From CAJXOW01 sp964421495 (GTDB lineage: Bacteria > Bacteroidota > Rhodothermia > Balneolales > Balneolaceae): DNA of 21,836 nucleotides. Below are positions 1 through 7,947 of this stretch, one piece after another. The stretch spans positions 1-21,836 of the forward strand of contig CAYQXO010000035.1 of the NCBI GenBank assembly GCA_964421495.1, written 5' to 3'. Position numbers and translations under genes: made by a program. The notes below the pieces were generated by a model. The model ran no database searches. It had not been told where the DNA came from and saw nothing but the letters and a program-made list of their open reading frames with translations. Numbering within the stretch: position 1 is the first letter of the stretch; each line of letters opens with the position of its first letter.

Positions 1-173
1 ATTGAAATCAGATATAAATTATTGTAGCTTTCGAGGCCCCGATTCGTGGCGTGATTTTTGAGGTTACTTATGTGCCCGAATCAGTTTTTCAGCTTGATCA
101 CACTTGTGAGTGTTGCTCTTTTACTTGGTAGATATTTAGTCAGCGTTGGCTGGTGTCTTTGTATGTAAGACAT
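1..173. other. Left-edge non-coding stretch upstream of tRNA-Leu
   Basis: No open reading frame or RNA gene is supported here. The segment presumably carries the promoter of the tRNA, but no -35/-10 pair with acceptable spacing stands out. A gene lying left of the window could end close by. Confidence 0.4.
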
Positions 174-257
174 GCGAGAGTGGCGGAACTGGTAGACGCG
201 CTAGATTTAGGATCTAGTGTCCTTTGCGACTTGGGGGTTCGAGTCCCCCCTCTCGTA
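174..257 (+). tRNA. tRNA-Leu, anticodon UAG
   Basis: An 84-nt type II cloverleaf can be folded by eye. The acceptor stem is GCGAGAG (174-180) paired with CTCTCGT (250-256), including one G-U pair. The D-arm contains the GGTAGACGC segment. The anticodon stem CTAGA/TCTAG encloses the loop TTTAGGA, with anticodon TAG at 208-210. A long variable arm follows, as expected of tRNA-Leu, and then a T-arm GGGGG-TTCGAGT-CCCCC (233-249). The discriminator base is A257. The next bases are CTA, so the 3' CCA is not encoded and would have to be added by CCA nucleotidyltransferase. The tRNA should read CUN leucine codons, CUA above all. It is the only RNA gene seen in the window. Confidence 0.96.
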
Positions 258-438
258 CTATTATAGCAATATTTATAAGGCATCGTTGTTACATAGTTAT
301 CGAGGACTGTTTCCTCGAGAGATTAGGCAACAATACGGACGCCTTTAAGTTATATATCATTGCCAGGAAACAACAGATTATACAATTACCAAACTTTCAT
401 AAAAACACTGAAAACAAACCGGAGGTTGCGCAAAATTC

Positions 439-1767
439 GTGGATATATCCGTTGAAGATATCAATTCGGTAGACAAGAAAATTATCATTACGGCCGATCG
501 TGAGGATCTGGAGCCAAAATTTGAAGAAGCATACAAACGGTATCAAAAACAAATCAATCTACCTGGTTTTCGTCCCGGTAAAGTTCCCCTGAAACTGATA
601 CGTAAACGGTTTGGTGACGAAATTGAGCAGGAAGAGGTCAGCAATTATATACAGGATGTATTTGAAAACCAGGTAGTCGAGGAATATGAGCCGGTAGGCG
701 AGGCCAAAATGCTGGATCACGAATGGGACGGAGAAGAGCTGGAAGCCGAGTTCCAGATCGGCCAGCGACCTGAATTCGAGTTGGTTGACCTCGAGCAGAT
801 TGAGGTGGACCGGATGGTCCATGACGTGGACGACGAGGAAGTCGAGGAGGAACTGGAGCGCATGCTCGAAAATGAGGGCGAATGGAAGGAAATTGACGAC
901 GAGGCTACCGAAGATTGCCGGGTTATTGTAGATGCGACGGCGCTTGACAAGGATGGCAATCCGATCGAAGAGGATAAAGAGGAGGACCAGACCATCGATC
1001 TTCGCCAGGAGGACAATGAAGTCTTTCGCGAAAAACTCGTAGGTTCCAAGGCCGGAGATGTAGTGACGGTCACTTTTGGTGACGAAGATGAGGATAGCGA
1101 ATCGGACGAGGAGCTATCCAATGAGTTTCAGATTGAAGTCAAACGGGTTGAAAAGCCGGAAAAGGTGGAGCTGACCGACCAGTTTGCCAAGGAACAGTCC
1201 AACGGACAAGCCGAAAATGTGGATGAGTTCCGAAGTTTTCTGAAAAGCCAGATGCAGGATTACTATGATCGTCGTTCAGACGAAATGTTCCGTAACGAGA
1301 TTATAGAAGAAATTACCGAGGCACACGATTTTGAGGTCCCTGAAGTGTTTATTGACCAGGTCAAGAACAATTATGTACAACAGGTTCGCCAGCAATACGG
1401 GGATAACCTTCCGGAGGATTTTGACGAGGAAGTGTATAAGGAACGCATGGAAGACCAGGCGCATCGCGAGGGCAAGTGGTATTTTATTAATGACCAACTG
1501 CAGGAAGAATTCGATGATATCGATATTGATTCGGATGATATCGACGAATACCTGGCTTCTGAAGCGGAACGTCACGGCGTTACGACGGACCAGATGAGGA
1601 ATGTTTACGCTCAAAATCCCCAGCAACTCGAGAGTTTAAGAAATCAAATTCGCGAGCAGAAGGTATTCGACCGACTGGAAGATAAAATTACGGTGAATGA
1701 AGTCACCCGTGACGAATACCAGGAGAAACAGGAAGAGAAAAACCAGAAAGAAGCAACTAATTCCTAA
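439..1767 (+). CDS. tig: Trigger factor, ribosome-associated chaperone / peptidyl-prolyl isomerase
   Basis: Trigger factor docks at the ribosome exit tunnel and shields nascent chains. The 442-residue product has the usual family length. The N-terminal domain carries the ribosome-binding signature GFRPGKVP (residues 43-50). A central FKBP-like region (about 150-245) is poorly conserved and loaded with acidic residues. The C-terminal helical arms run from about 260 to 430. The start is GTG at 439, chosen because the family begins at MxISVE and no in-frame ATG lies nearby; GGAGG at 421-425 is 13 nt upstream, longer than usual. The protein is strikingly rich in Glu and Asp, which suggests a salt-adapted organism. 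It lies 16 nt before clpP, the widespread tig-clpP-clpX order. Confidence 0.96.
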   Translation: MDISVEDINSVDKKIIITADREDLEPKFEEAYKRYQKQINLPGFRPGKVPLKLIRKRFGDEIEQEEVSNYIQDVFENQVVEEYEPVGEAKMLDHEWDGEELEAEFQIGQRPEFELVDLEQIEVDRMVHDVDDEEVEEELERMLENEGEWKEIDDEATEDCRVIVDATALDKDGNPIEEDKEEDQTIDLRQEDNEVFREKLVGSKAGDVVTVTFGDEDEDSESDEELSNEFQIEVKRVEKPEKVELTDQFAKEQSNGQAENVDEFRSFLKSQMQDYYDRRSDEMFRNEIIEEITEAHDFEVPEVFIDQVKNNYVQQVRQQYGDNLPEDFDEEVYKERMEDQAHREGKWYFINDQLQEEFDDIDIDSDDIDEYLASEAERHGVTTDQMRNVYAQNPQQLESLRNQIREQKVFDRLEDKITVNEVTRDEYQEKQEEKNQKEATNS

Positions 1768-1783
1768 AAATTTTTACCCTATT

Positions 1784-2461
1784 ATGCAGAAACAACCATT
1801 ATTTGAGATGCCTGACTTGGAATCGAGTTCGGAGCCGCAGAAAGCCAGTAATCTGGTGCCGATGGTTATCGAGACGACGCAACGCGGCGAACGGGCTTAT
1901 GATATTTATTCCAGGCTGCTGAAAGATCGAATTATTATTCTGGGTACTCCCATCAATGATGCGGTAGCCAGTTCTATCGTAGCACAGATGCTCTACCTGG
2001 AGTCGGAAGATCCCGAAAAAGATATTAATCTGTATATTAACTCGCCCGGCGGCGTGGTTTCATCGGGACTCGCCATTTATGATACGATGCAGTATGTTAA
2101 ATGTGATGTGGCCACCACCTGCGTGGGCATGGCCGCTTCGATGGGCGCCGTTTTGCTGGCTTCGGGAGCACCGGAAAAGCGAAGTATGCTGGAGAACGCC
2201 CGCATGATGATTCACCAACCCCTGGGCGGTGTACAGGGACAGGCCAGTGATATTGAAATTGAGGCCAATGAGATTGTACGCATCAAGAAGCGACTCAGTG
2301 AGATTATCGCAAGACACAGCGGCCAAGCGCCTGAAAAGGTTCGCGAGGATACGGATCGGAATAAATGGATGACGGCGAAAGAGTCCAGGGATTACGGGCT
2401 GATCGACCGAATCATGGATAGAAAGGAAAATAGCAAGAAAGACGAATCTTCGGATGACTGA
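1784..2461 (+). CDS. clpP: ATP-dependent Clp protease proteolytic subunit ClpP
   Basis: ClpP forms the tetradecameric serine-protease chamber fed by ClpX. The 225-residue protein contains the hallmark segments YINSPGG (84-90), the nucleophile Ser119 in ASMGA, and His144 in MMIHQP. The third triad position, Asp185 in the E. coli precursor (motif TERD), aligns with Asn193 in the motif TDRN, an unusual substitution treated in the findings. The start at ATG 1784 gives a normal N-terminus. An in-frame ATG at 1808 (MPDLES) is an alternative, and the upstream in-frame extension to 1697 lies inside tig and is unlikely. No strong ribosome-binding site is visible, and translation may be coupled to tig, which ends 16 nt before. 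Confidence 0.96.
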   Translation: MQKQPLFEMPDLESSSEPQKASNLVPMVIETTQRGERAYDIYSRLLKDRIIILGTPINDAVASSIVAQMLYLESEDPEKDINLYINSPGGVVSSGLAIYDTMQYVKCDVATTCVGMAASMGAVLLASGAPEKRSMLENARMMIHQPLGGVQGQASDIEIEANEIVRIKKRLSEIIARHSGQAPEKVREDTDRNKWMTAKESRDYGLIDRIMDRKENSKKDESSDD

Positions 2462-2558
2462 TTCGTCCCTTTCATGCAAGTGCTTATTATAGCTGGTATT
2501 TGTTTTTAAATGGGAGTAACTAATTAACCAATCTTAAGCAGCAGGCCATAATTGACGT

Positions 2559-3830
2559 ATGAGCGACAATAACAACGACAATAACCAGAATAAGGAACAG
2601 CAGATACACTGCTCTTTTTGCGGTCGCTCGAGCCATGAGGTCAATAGCATGGTTGCCGGTCCGGATGTGTATATATGTGACCGGTGTGTGACCGACGCTT
2701 CGGGCATCGTGGAAAGCGACCTGGCTTCCATGGCAAAACAGCGGAAGGCCCGGTACCAGAGATTGCTCAAGCCGGCCGAGATCAAGGATAAACTCGACGA
2801 ATATGTCATCGGACAGGAAGAGGCTAAAAAAACCCTCTCCGTGGCCGTGTATAATCACTATAAACGAATCAGCGGGGAAGAGGAGGGTGATTTTGACAAT
2901 ACCGAGATAGAAAAAAGCAATATCATGCTGCTGGGTCCCACGGGCTGCGGAAAAACCTTGCTGGCGCGAACGATGGCCAATATTATTGATGTTCCCTTTA
3001 CCATTGCCGATGCTACGGTGCTGACCGAGGCAGGTTATGTGGGAGAGGATGTGGAAAGTATATTGTCCAGTCTGCTGCAGTCGGCCGACTGGGATGTTGA
3101 CCAGGCGACCCGGGGTATTGTCTATATTGACGAAGTGGATAAGGTGGCTCGGAAAAGTGATAACCCGTCCATTACCCGTGATGTCTCCGGCGAAGGCGTT
3201 CAGCAGGCTCTCTTGAAGATCCTGGAGGGAACCACTGCCAATATACCGCCCAAAGGAGGACGTAAACACCCCGAACAAAGCTTTATTCAAGTGGATACAC
3301 AGAATATTCTGTTTATTTGCGGGGGTGCGTTTAATGGTCTGGATGAAATCATATCGCGCCGGCTTTCTACCAGCTCGCTCGGTTTTCATACGGCCGGACA
3401 AGTGAAGTACGACAAGGATGATCCGGATATCTTTACCCACGTTGAGCCGGAGGATCTGAAAAAATATGGGCTTATTCCGGAATTGATCGGGCGATTGCCG
3501 GTTATCTCCGGACTGCACGAACTTAGCCACAGCGCTATGAAAGATATTTTGCTCAAGCCGAAAAATGCCATCATCAAACAGTATAAAAAACTGTTCAAGA
3601 TGGAGGGCGTGGAGCTTATTTTTGAGGATGATGCGCTGGATGCTATCGTCGAGAAGGCTCGCAAACGGAAAACGGGAGCACGTGGACTGCGTTCAATTAT
3701 GGAAAGTGCCATGTTGGATATCATGTTCTCCATGCCGTCTATGGAGAATATCGAAAAATGTATCATAACGGAGGAAACCATTAGGGATAATGCTCCACCG
3801 GTCTATGAAAAGCGTAAAGCTTCAGCTTGA
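2559..3830 (+). CDS. clpX: ATP-dependent Clp protease ATP-binding subunit ClpX
   Basis: ClpX is the AAA+ unfoldase that recognises substrates and threads them into ClpP. The 423 residues show every expected element in order: a C4 zinc-binding domain (Cys18, Cys21, Cys40, Cys43), Walker A GPTGCGKT (126-133), pore loop GYVG (159-162), Walker B with Asp191-Glu192 (YIDE), the RKH pore loop (235-237), a ClpP-docking tripeptide LGF (274-276, the IGF loop), and the sensor-2 segment GARGLRS. It lies 97 nt downstream of clpP, so the two are probably co-transcribed. The intact docking loop and motor suggest it serves the ClpP encoded next door. Confidence 0.97.
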   Translation: MSDNNNDNNQNKEQQIHCSFCGRSSHEVNSMVAGPDVYICDRCVTDASGIVESDLASMAKQRKARYQRLLKPAEIKDKLDEYVIGQEEAKKTLSVAVYNHYKRISGEEEGDFDNTEIEKSNIMLLGPTGCGKTLLARTMANIIDVPFTIADATVLTEAGYVGEDVESILSSLLQSADWDVDQATRGIVYIDEVDKVARKSDNPSITRDVSGEGVQQALLKILEGTTANIPPKGGRKHPEQSFIQVDTQNILFICGGAFNGLDEIISRRLSTSSLGFHTAGQVKYDKDDPDIFTHVEPEDLKKYGLIPELIGRLPVISGLHELSHSAMKDILLKPKNAIIKQYKKLFKMEGVELIFEDDALDAIVEKARKRKTGARGLRSIMESAMLDIMFSMPSMENIEKCIITEETIRDNAPPVYEKRKASA

Positions 3831-3918
3831 TTAAAAAATCACCTTTTCATTTGTTGAAGGGCTATTTTTTCAGATTGCTGCGGTTGGCTGTTCTTGTCAA
3901 CGATCAAAGTAAAGAATA

Positions 3919-5226
3919 ATGCGATTACGTATACCCACCCGTCGACTAAAATTACTTTTGATCGCCCTTCTTGTTCTGGTGGGTATTGGTACGTTTGCCT
4001 ATAATCAGTACCTGATCAACAATTTGCTCGAACAAGAGCGCATGGCCGTGGAGTTATGGGCAAAAGCAATTGAATATACCGGTCGTCCCCTGCACAAGGA
4101 AACCCGACAGGATCTTGAAGAGCTGGGAGAGGAGTTGCAGCGGTTACCGGAAGTGCCTCAAAATGTGAAGAAAGAGTGGATTAGCAGAATACAGCAGGCC
4201 AAGTCTGAATTGGCCAATGTTTCATTGGATCTGGCTTCCGAATTGATCGTCCAGAACCGGTTCAGGATACCTTCCATTGTGGTAGATCAAAACGGGGATA
4301 TCAAGTTTACCCGTAATATAGATGATTCGAATCTAACCCGGCAAAGGATAGAAGAGCTCCGAAGGGCGAATCCGCCGATCAAAATCGAGGTGGGAGGCGA
4401 AGAGTCGAATCAGACCCAGTATGTCTATTATGGAGAAAGCTTTACCGTTCGGCTACTTCGTTATTTCCCCTATGTACAGATCGGATTGCTGGCATTGTTG
4501 CTGGGAATTGGCTATACGACCTACAGCAGCATTACGCGGGCCGAACAATCCAGTCTCTGGGTGGGGATGGCCAAGGAGGCTGCCCATCAGCTGGGTACGC
4601 CTATATCAAGCATGTATGGATGGATAGAGTTACTAAAAGAACGAAACCGCAATGATGAGTCCAGCCTGAAAATCGCTAATGAACTCGAAAATGACGTTAA
4701 GCGGCTCGAAAATGTGGCTGAACGTTTTAATAAGATCGGCTCAGAGACGGAACTGAAAGCCCGCCGTATCGGACCCATTATCCACCAGGTGATAGATTAC
4801 ATGGAACGTCGACTTCCGCAACTGGGAAATGACGTCAGCGTATACCGGGAGATCCATGATAATGTGAAAGTTGAAGTGAATGTGGAACTGTTTCAATGGG
4901 CTGTTGAAAACCTAGTGAAAAATGCCATGGATGCGATTGAATCCTCGGAAGGCGATGCGTTTGTAACGGTTCGTACGTATAAGGAGGAAAATCATGTTTA
5001 TATTGAGGTGGAAGATTCGGGCAAAGGAATAGAGAAAAAGTATTACAAGGAGATTTTCAAACCGGGATATAGTACCAAGAAGCGGGGCTGGGGACTTGGA
5101 CTCAGTTTGACCAAGCGAATTATAGAAGAGTATCACAAAGGGAAAATTTTCGTGCGTGATTCCCAACCCGGGAAGGGGACGACCATCAGCATCGAAATGA
5201 ATTTGGTGGAAGAGAATCAGGCGTAG
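3919..5226 (+). CDS. Membrane sensor histidine kinase
   Basis: This is a two-transmembrane sensor kinase of 435 residues. TM1 lies at about 10-28, followed by a periplasmic sensor region of some 155 residues with a helical first half and a small beta-rich part, and TM2 at about 185-203. There is no recognisable HAMP or PAS domain. The H-box is KEAAHQLGTP with phospho-acceptor His223. The ATPase part has the N-box NLVKNAMDAIE (Asn335), the G1 box EDSGKGI (Asp366) and the G2 box GWGLGLSL (390-397). No response regulator is adjacent, so its partner must be elsewhere. It follows clpX by 88 nt in the same direction and could be read through from that cluster. The signal sensed is unknown. Confidence 0.9.
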   Translation: MRLRIPTRRLKLLLIALLVLVGIGTFAYNQYLINNLLEQERMAVELWAKAIEYTGRPLHKETRQDLEELGEELQRLPEVPQNVKKEWISRIQQAKSELANVSLDLASELIVQNRFRIPSIVVDQNGDIKFTRNIDDSNLTRQRIEELRRANPPIKIEVGGEESNQTQYVYYGESFTVRLLRYFPYVQIGLLALLLGIGYTTYSSITRAEQSSLWVGMAKEAAHQLGTPISSMYGWIELLKERNRNDESSLKIANELENDVKRLENVAERFNKIGSETELKARRIGPIIHQVIDYMERRLPQLGNDVSVYREIHDNVKVEVNVELFQWAVENLVKNAMDAIESSEGDAFVTVRTYKEENHVYIEVEDSGKGIEKKYYKEIFKPGYSTKKRGWGLGLSLTKRIIEEYHKGKIFVRDSQPGKGTTISIEMNLVEENQA

Positions 5227-5250
5227 AGAGTGGTTCCGGTTGGGCTACAC

Positions 5251-5829
5251 TTAATCTTCCACATCGAATCCCTTGCGTTCGGCATATTCTAATAATTCGG
5301 AGCGCAGCAAATTGCGTCCCCGGTGTAGACGTGATCGAATCGTGCCTATCGGAACATCAAGCATATTGGCAATTTCTTCGTATGTGAATCCCTCGACATC
5401 ACACAGTAGAACCACTGTCCTGAAGTCTTCAGGTAACTGATCCAGTGCCTTTGAGATATGATCATCGATTAATTCCCGAAACATGCGGTCTTCCAGGTCG
5501 GATGTATCGGTCCGCTCGTCACGAATAGTCTCGTAAAACGTGGCCACTTCATCATAGTCGACCTGGTTCGGCTTTTTTGACTTTTTTCGATAGGTATTGA
5601 TATAGGAATTTTTAAGGATCCGAAATAACCAGGCTTTCGCGTTGGTTCCTTTTTCATAACTGTCAAAAAAGCGATACGCCTTTACGATCGTATCCTGAAC
5701 GAGATCTTCCGCATCATTGGGATCGGCAGTAAGACGCAGCGCAAAATTATACATTGCATCGAGATGTGGAAGAATTTCCTCGTTGAAATCCCTTTGTTTT
5801 TTTGACTCCTCCTTTGTTAGATCTGCCAT
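5251..5829 (-). CDS. ECF-family RNA polymerase sigma factor
   Basis: This group 4 (extracytoplasmic function) sigma factor of 192 residues has region 2 at about 18-88, with the core-binding EDLVQDTIVKAYR segment and GTNAKAWLFRIL, and region 4 at about 125-178, with the helix-turn-helix containing TYEEIANML and IGTIRSRLHRGR. The sequence style resembles the SigR/ECF12-like group, many of which are controlled by a zinc-binding anti-sigma factor. No anti-sigma gene is adjacent here, and assignment to that group is by resemblance only. The gene converges on the histidine kinase with 24 nt between the stop codons. A near-consensus promoter at 5899-5928 should give substantial basal transcription. 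The ribosome-binding site is unclear, since AAGGG abuts the ATG. Confidence 0.93.
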   Translation of the reverse strand: MADLTKEESKKQRDFNEEILPHLDAMYNFALRLTADPNDAEDLVQDTIVKAYRFFDSYEKGTNAKAWLFRILKNSYINTYRKKSKKPNQVDYDEVATFYETIRDERTDTSDLEDRMFRELIDDHISKALDQLPEDFRTVVLLCDVEGFTYEEIANMLDVPIGTIRSRLHRGRNLLRSELLEYAERKGFDVED

Positions 5830-6199
5830 CCCTTAAGCCGAAGTAAATTACTGATAATATGCAATCTTGAAACTGACATTAATTTACAGGTATAAGCAAT
5901 TGTATCCAAAAAAGAAATTTTTTGTCAATTCAATCGCAGTAATACAAAAACCTGCACAGCAAGGTGTTTTGACAATGATTGTTCTCGGTCAAATGGTCAG
6001 TTATAGTAAATTTCAGATTGTTTGTCCGTAGTGGTTACTATCAGAAAAATGGATCACACAATGCTGCTGTTTGGCAGTAAATCCTGTACCCCCCGGATCC
6101 GCAATTTTCAGTGATATTCCATGAGGGATCACAATTGTCCGGAGTTAGATAAACTATGTAGTCCAGCCAATTATTGTTTTGTCGAAACCGGCAAAGAAT
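5830..6199. other. 370-nt intergenic region
   Basis: The part next to the sigma gene holds its promoter. The remainder, about 5930-6199, contains no supported gene. It lies downstream of the CPBP gene, which ends at 6200, and so would hold the 3' end of that operon, but no clear hairpin with a T-tract was found. GGATCACA occurs twice (near 6051 and 6126), and GTGAT...ATCAC forms a weak inverted repeat around 6111-6132. None of these is strong enough to name. Confidence 0.5.
5899..5928 (-). promoter_or_regulatory. Near-consensus sigma-70-type promoter for the ECF sigma gene
   Basis: On the minus strand, TTGACA (5923-5928) and TACAAT (5899-5904) are separated by 18 bp, a close match to the housekeeping consensus in an AT-rich setting. 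The predicted start of transcription, near 5892, leaves a leader of about 60 nt before the ATG at 5829. This suggests the sigma factor is made by housekeeping polymerase and not only by self-activation. The assignment is from sequence match alone. Confidence 0.65.
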
Positions 6200-6931
6200 C
6201 TACAGAAATGCCACTACCATAATATCGTAAAAAGCATGGGTCCAGGCGGTTACGCCGAAGCCGCGGGTCACATAAATCACGTTTAGTGCCACTCCAAAAA
6301 GAAATCGGAATATGAAAGAGCCCAGAGTAAAGGGATCCCCGAGTGCACCGGTATAGTGAGCCAGGCTGAAAATCAGCGCTCCGACCAGCACTGCGGCGAA
6401 ATATGACTGCAAATTTTTTGAAAAAATGAACTTGAATACTCTGAAGAGTACGAAGATTAAGAATACCCTGAAAAACAATTCTTCGTATAACCCGGCGCCC
6501 AGGGATAAAGCTATTTGTTGCAGAGCGGGCAATTCTTCGACGGCCGTCGGCGGTATGAGTTGGAGTATGTTGGTTAAAAACGAACTGATCAGAAATGCGA
6601 GTAATATAGCATACAGTACCGCTTCCAGAAGCATACCCATAAAGTAGGATACGTAAAGGGGACGGTGATGTTTACGCTCTCGAAAGAAGATGAATAATCC
6701 CACACAGGCAACCACCATCAGCGTTATAGATAATGTGTTATAGCCGATTAGCTGGAAAAGATGCTTGATCCAGACGTCCACGGAAATGCGAACAATAGAG
6801 GCGGCATCGGGTTGTGTGATGACGATCAATGCTTCATAGAGGATCAGCAAGGGAAGGCTGATCAGATAACTGTAGATCAGCGAGTGGGTGTGATCAAAAT
6901 AGCGACGTACGCCAAGGGGGATAAGGGTCAT
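6200..6931 (-). CDS. CPBP-family (Abi/Rce1-like) intramembrane metalloprotease
   Basis: This polytopic inner-membrane protein of 243 residues has roughly six to eight hydrophobic segments. It carries the CPBP/Abi signature: Glu150-Glu151 with Arg155 in YEELFFR, then Phe188...His192 in FSLAH, then His232 and Asp236 in HAFYD. In the family these conserved residues form the putative active site of a Rce1-like intramembrane protease. Bacterial members have varied or unknown substrates, some linked to bacteriocin immunity or protein maturation. Its ATG overlaps the stop of the LysM protein gene in an ATGA arrangement, so translation is probably coupled. It is the last gene of the six-gene minus-strand run. 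The substrate cannot be inferred. Confidence 0.86.
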   Translation of the reverse strand: MTLIPLGVRRYFDHTHSLIYSYLISLPLLILYEALIVITQPDAASIVRISVDVWIKHLFQLIGYNTLSITLMVVACVGLFIFFRERKHHRPLYVSYFMGMLLEAVLYAILLAFLISSFLTNILQLIPPTAVEELPALQQIALSLGAGLYEELFFRVFLIFVLFRVFKFIFSKNLQSYFAAVLVGALIFSLAHYTGALGDPFTLGSFIFRFLFGVALNVIYVTRGFGVTAWTHAFYDIMVVAFL

Positions 6932-7947
6932 GGCCGCTGATAAATTTGAACCCGGGAGTCTGTAGACATGATATGCAGTAACTGATAGGCCCGTTCAGAT
7001 AGTTTGAGTTGCTTTCCTTCCGACCGATCATTCACTTTGACAAAGAGTCCCCTGCGGTTCTCCGTGTTTTCTACGTAGATGATACTGCCAAGTGAAAGGG
7101 AGGGGTGAGCCGCTGTCAGAGCTTTGGGATTGTATAATTCACCGCTGGAGGTTGAAGCGCCCTGCTGATCTTCCTCATAACGGGAAACGGAAATGGTACT
7201 GATGAGTTGCAATTGGGCATCTATTCGATATGGATTCTTATAGGTTATCGAAGGTGGATCCAAAACCGTAAGTTTGCGCCCCGGGATGAGTTCGCCGGGT
7301 GACGTTTGAGGGTTAAGCTTGGCCAATTCAACCGAGTCCATCTTGAACTTTTGTATTATATCGTTCCATTGCTCCCCCTCCTGGACGGTGTAACGGGTGA
7401 ACTGGCCCTGCGGAGCTTTTCCGCTTGCCTTTTCGGCGACGGACGGGGTGGGGGTGGGTTGCCGAACCAACAGGCGTTGTCCCACCCTGATATTATTGGT
7501 TGTGAGATTATTTAACGCTTTTAGTTGACTCACGCTCATGTCGTGCTTGCGAGCGATTTCATAGAGGCTGTCACCGCTTTTGACGATATAGTAGCTGCTT
7601 GATGATTTATCTGTCTCCTTTTTTTCTGTTTCGGCGGGTGAGGGAGCCTCGTCCGACGAATCGCCGGGCCGAATTCGTATTAACTGACCTGGTTGTAATT
7701 CATCGGATTTTAACTCGTTCCACCGTCTTATTTGATCAACGGAAACTTCGTATTTTTGGGCAATCCTGAACAGGGTTTCCCCTTTCTTAACGGTATGCGT
7801 GACCGTGTTATCCTGGGCGTGAAGGAGTTTGGATCCCGGCGCGAATGCAAGGACCAGAATTACCATGCAATACGCCGGAAATGTATAGATCCCAAAAGTG
7901 TGGAAAAAGGCTCGAAACCGGTTCGTGTTAGGCGGCTTGTTATTCAT
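6928..7947 (-). CDS. Secreted protein with three LysM domains and an RlpA-like double-psi beta-barrel
   Basis: The 339-residue exported protein likely acts on or binds peptidoglycan. A signal peptide or N-terminal anchor ends near residue 45 (LLHAQ). LysM repeats lie at about 49-92, 119-161 and 185-228, the third more divergent, and are joined by Ser/Pro/Glu-rich linkers. The C-terminus (about 263-338) is RlpA-like, with GELYN (Glu270), LTAAH (His281) and KVNDR (Asp307), the positions expected of RlpA lytic transglycosylases, although the usual NDRGPF reads NDRSEG. Two adjacent ATGs (7950 and 7947) are possible starts; 7947 is preferred because GGAG lies 7 nt before it. The gene overlaps the TPR gene upstream by 8 nt and the CPBP gene downstream by 4 nt. 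Confidence 0.87.
   Translation of the reverse strand: MNNKPPNTNRFRAFFHTFGIYTFPAYCMVILVLAFAPGSKLLHAQDNTVTHTVKKGETLFRIAQKYEVSVDQIRRWNELKSDELQPGQLIRIRPGDSSDEAPSPAETEKKETDKSSSSYYIVKSGDSLYEIARKHDMSVSQLKALNNLTTNNIRVGQRLLVRQPTPTPSVAEKASGKAPQGQFTRYTVQEGEQWNDIIQKFKMDSVELAKLNPQTSPGELIPGRKLTVLDPPSITYKNPYRIDAQLQLISTISVSRYEEDQQGASTSSGELYNPKALTAAHPSLSLGSIIYVENTENRRGLFVKVNDRSEGKQLKLSERAYQLLHIMSTDSRVQIYQRP

Noticed and set aside
174..257. tRNA as an integration site for a genomic island
   Set aside because: No integrase, no repeated tRNA 3' fragment and no foreign-looking genes follow; housekeeping genes start 180 nt downstream.
717..1121. 134-codon minus-strand ORF rich in serine within tig
   Set aside because: It is the antisense of the Glu/Asp-rich trigger factor; GAG/GAC codons read as Ser-type codons on the other strand.
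3831..3918. Possible terminator after clpX (AAAAAATCACC...GGCTATTTTTT)
   Set aside because: The pairing is interrupted and GC-poor, and the downstream kinase is in the same direction. It is not strong enough to list.
5979..6114. Plus-strand promoter TTGTTC-N17-TATAGT (5979-6007) followed by a 21-codon ORF (from 6049)
   Set aside because: The -35 is weak, no ribosome-binding site precedes the ATG, and the peptide is short and featureless. AT-rich DNA gives such matches by chance.
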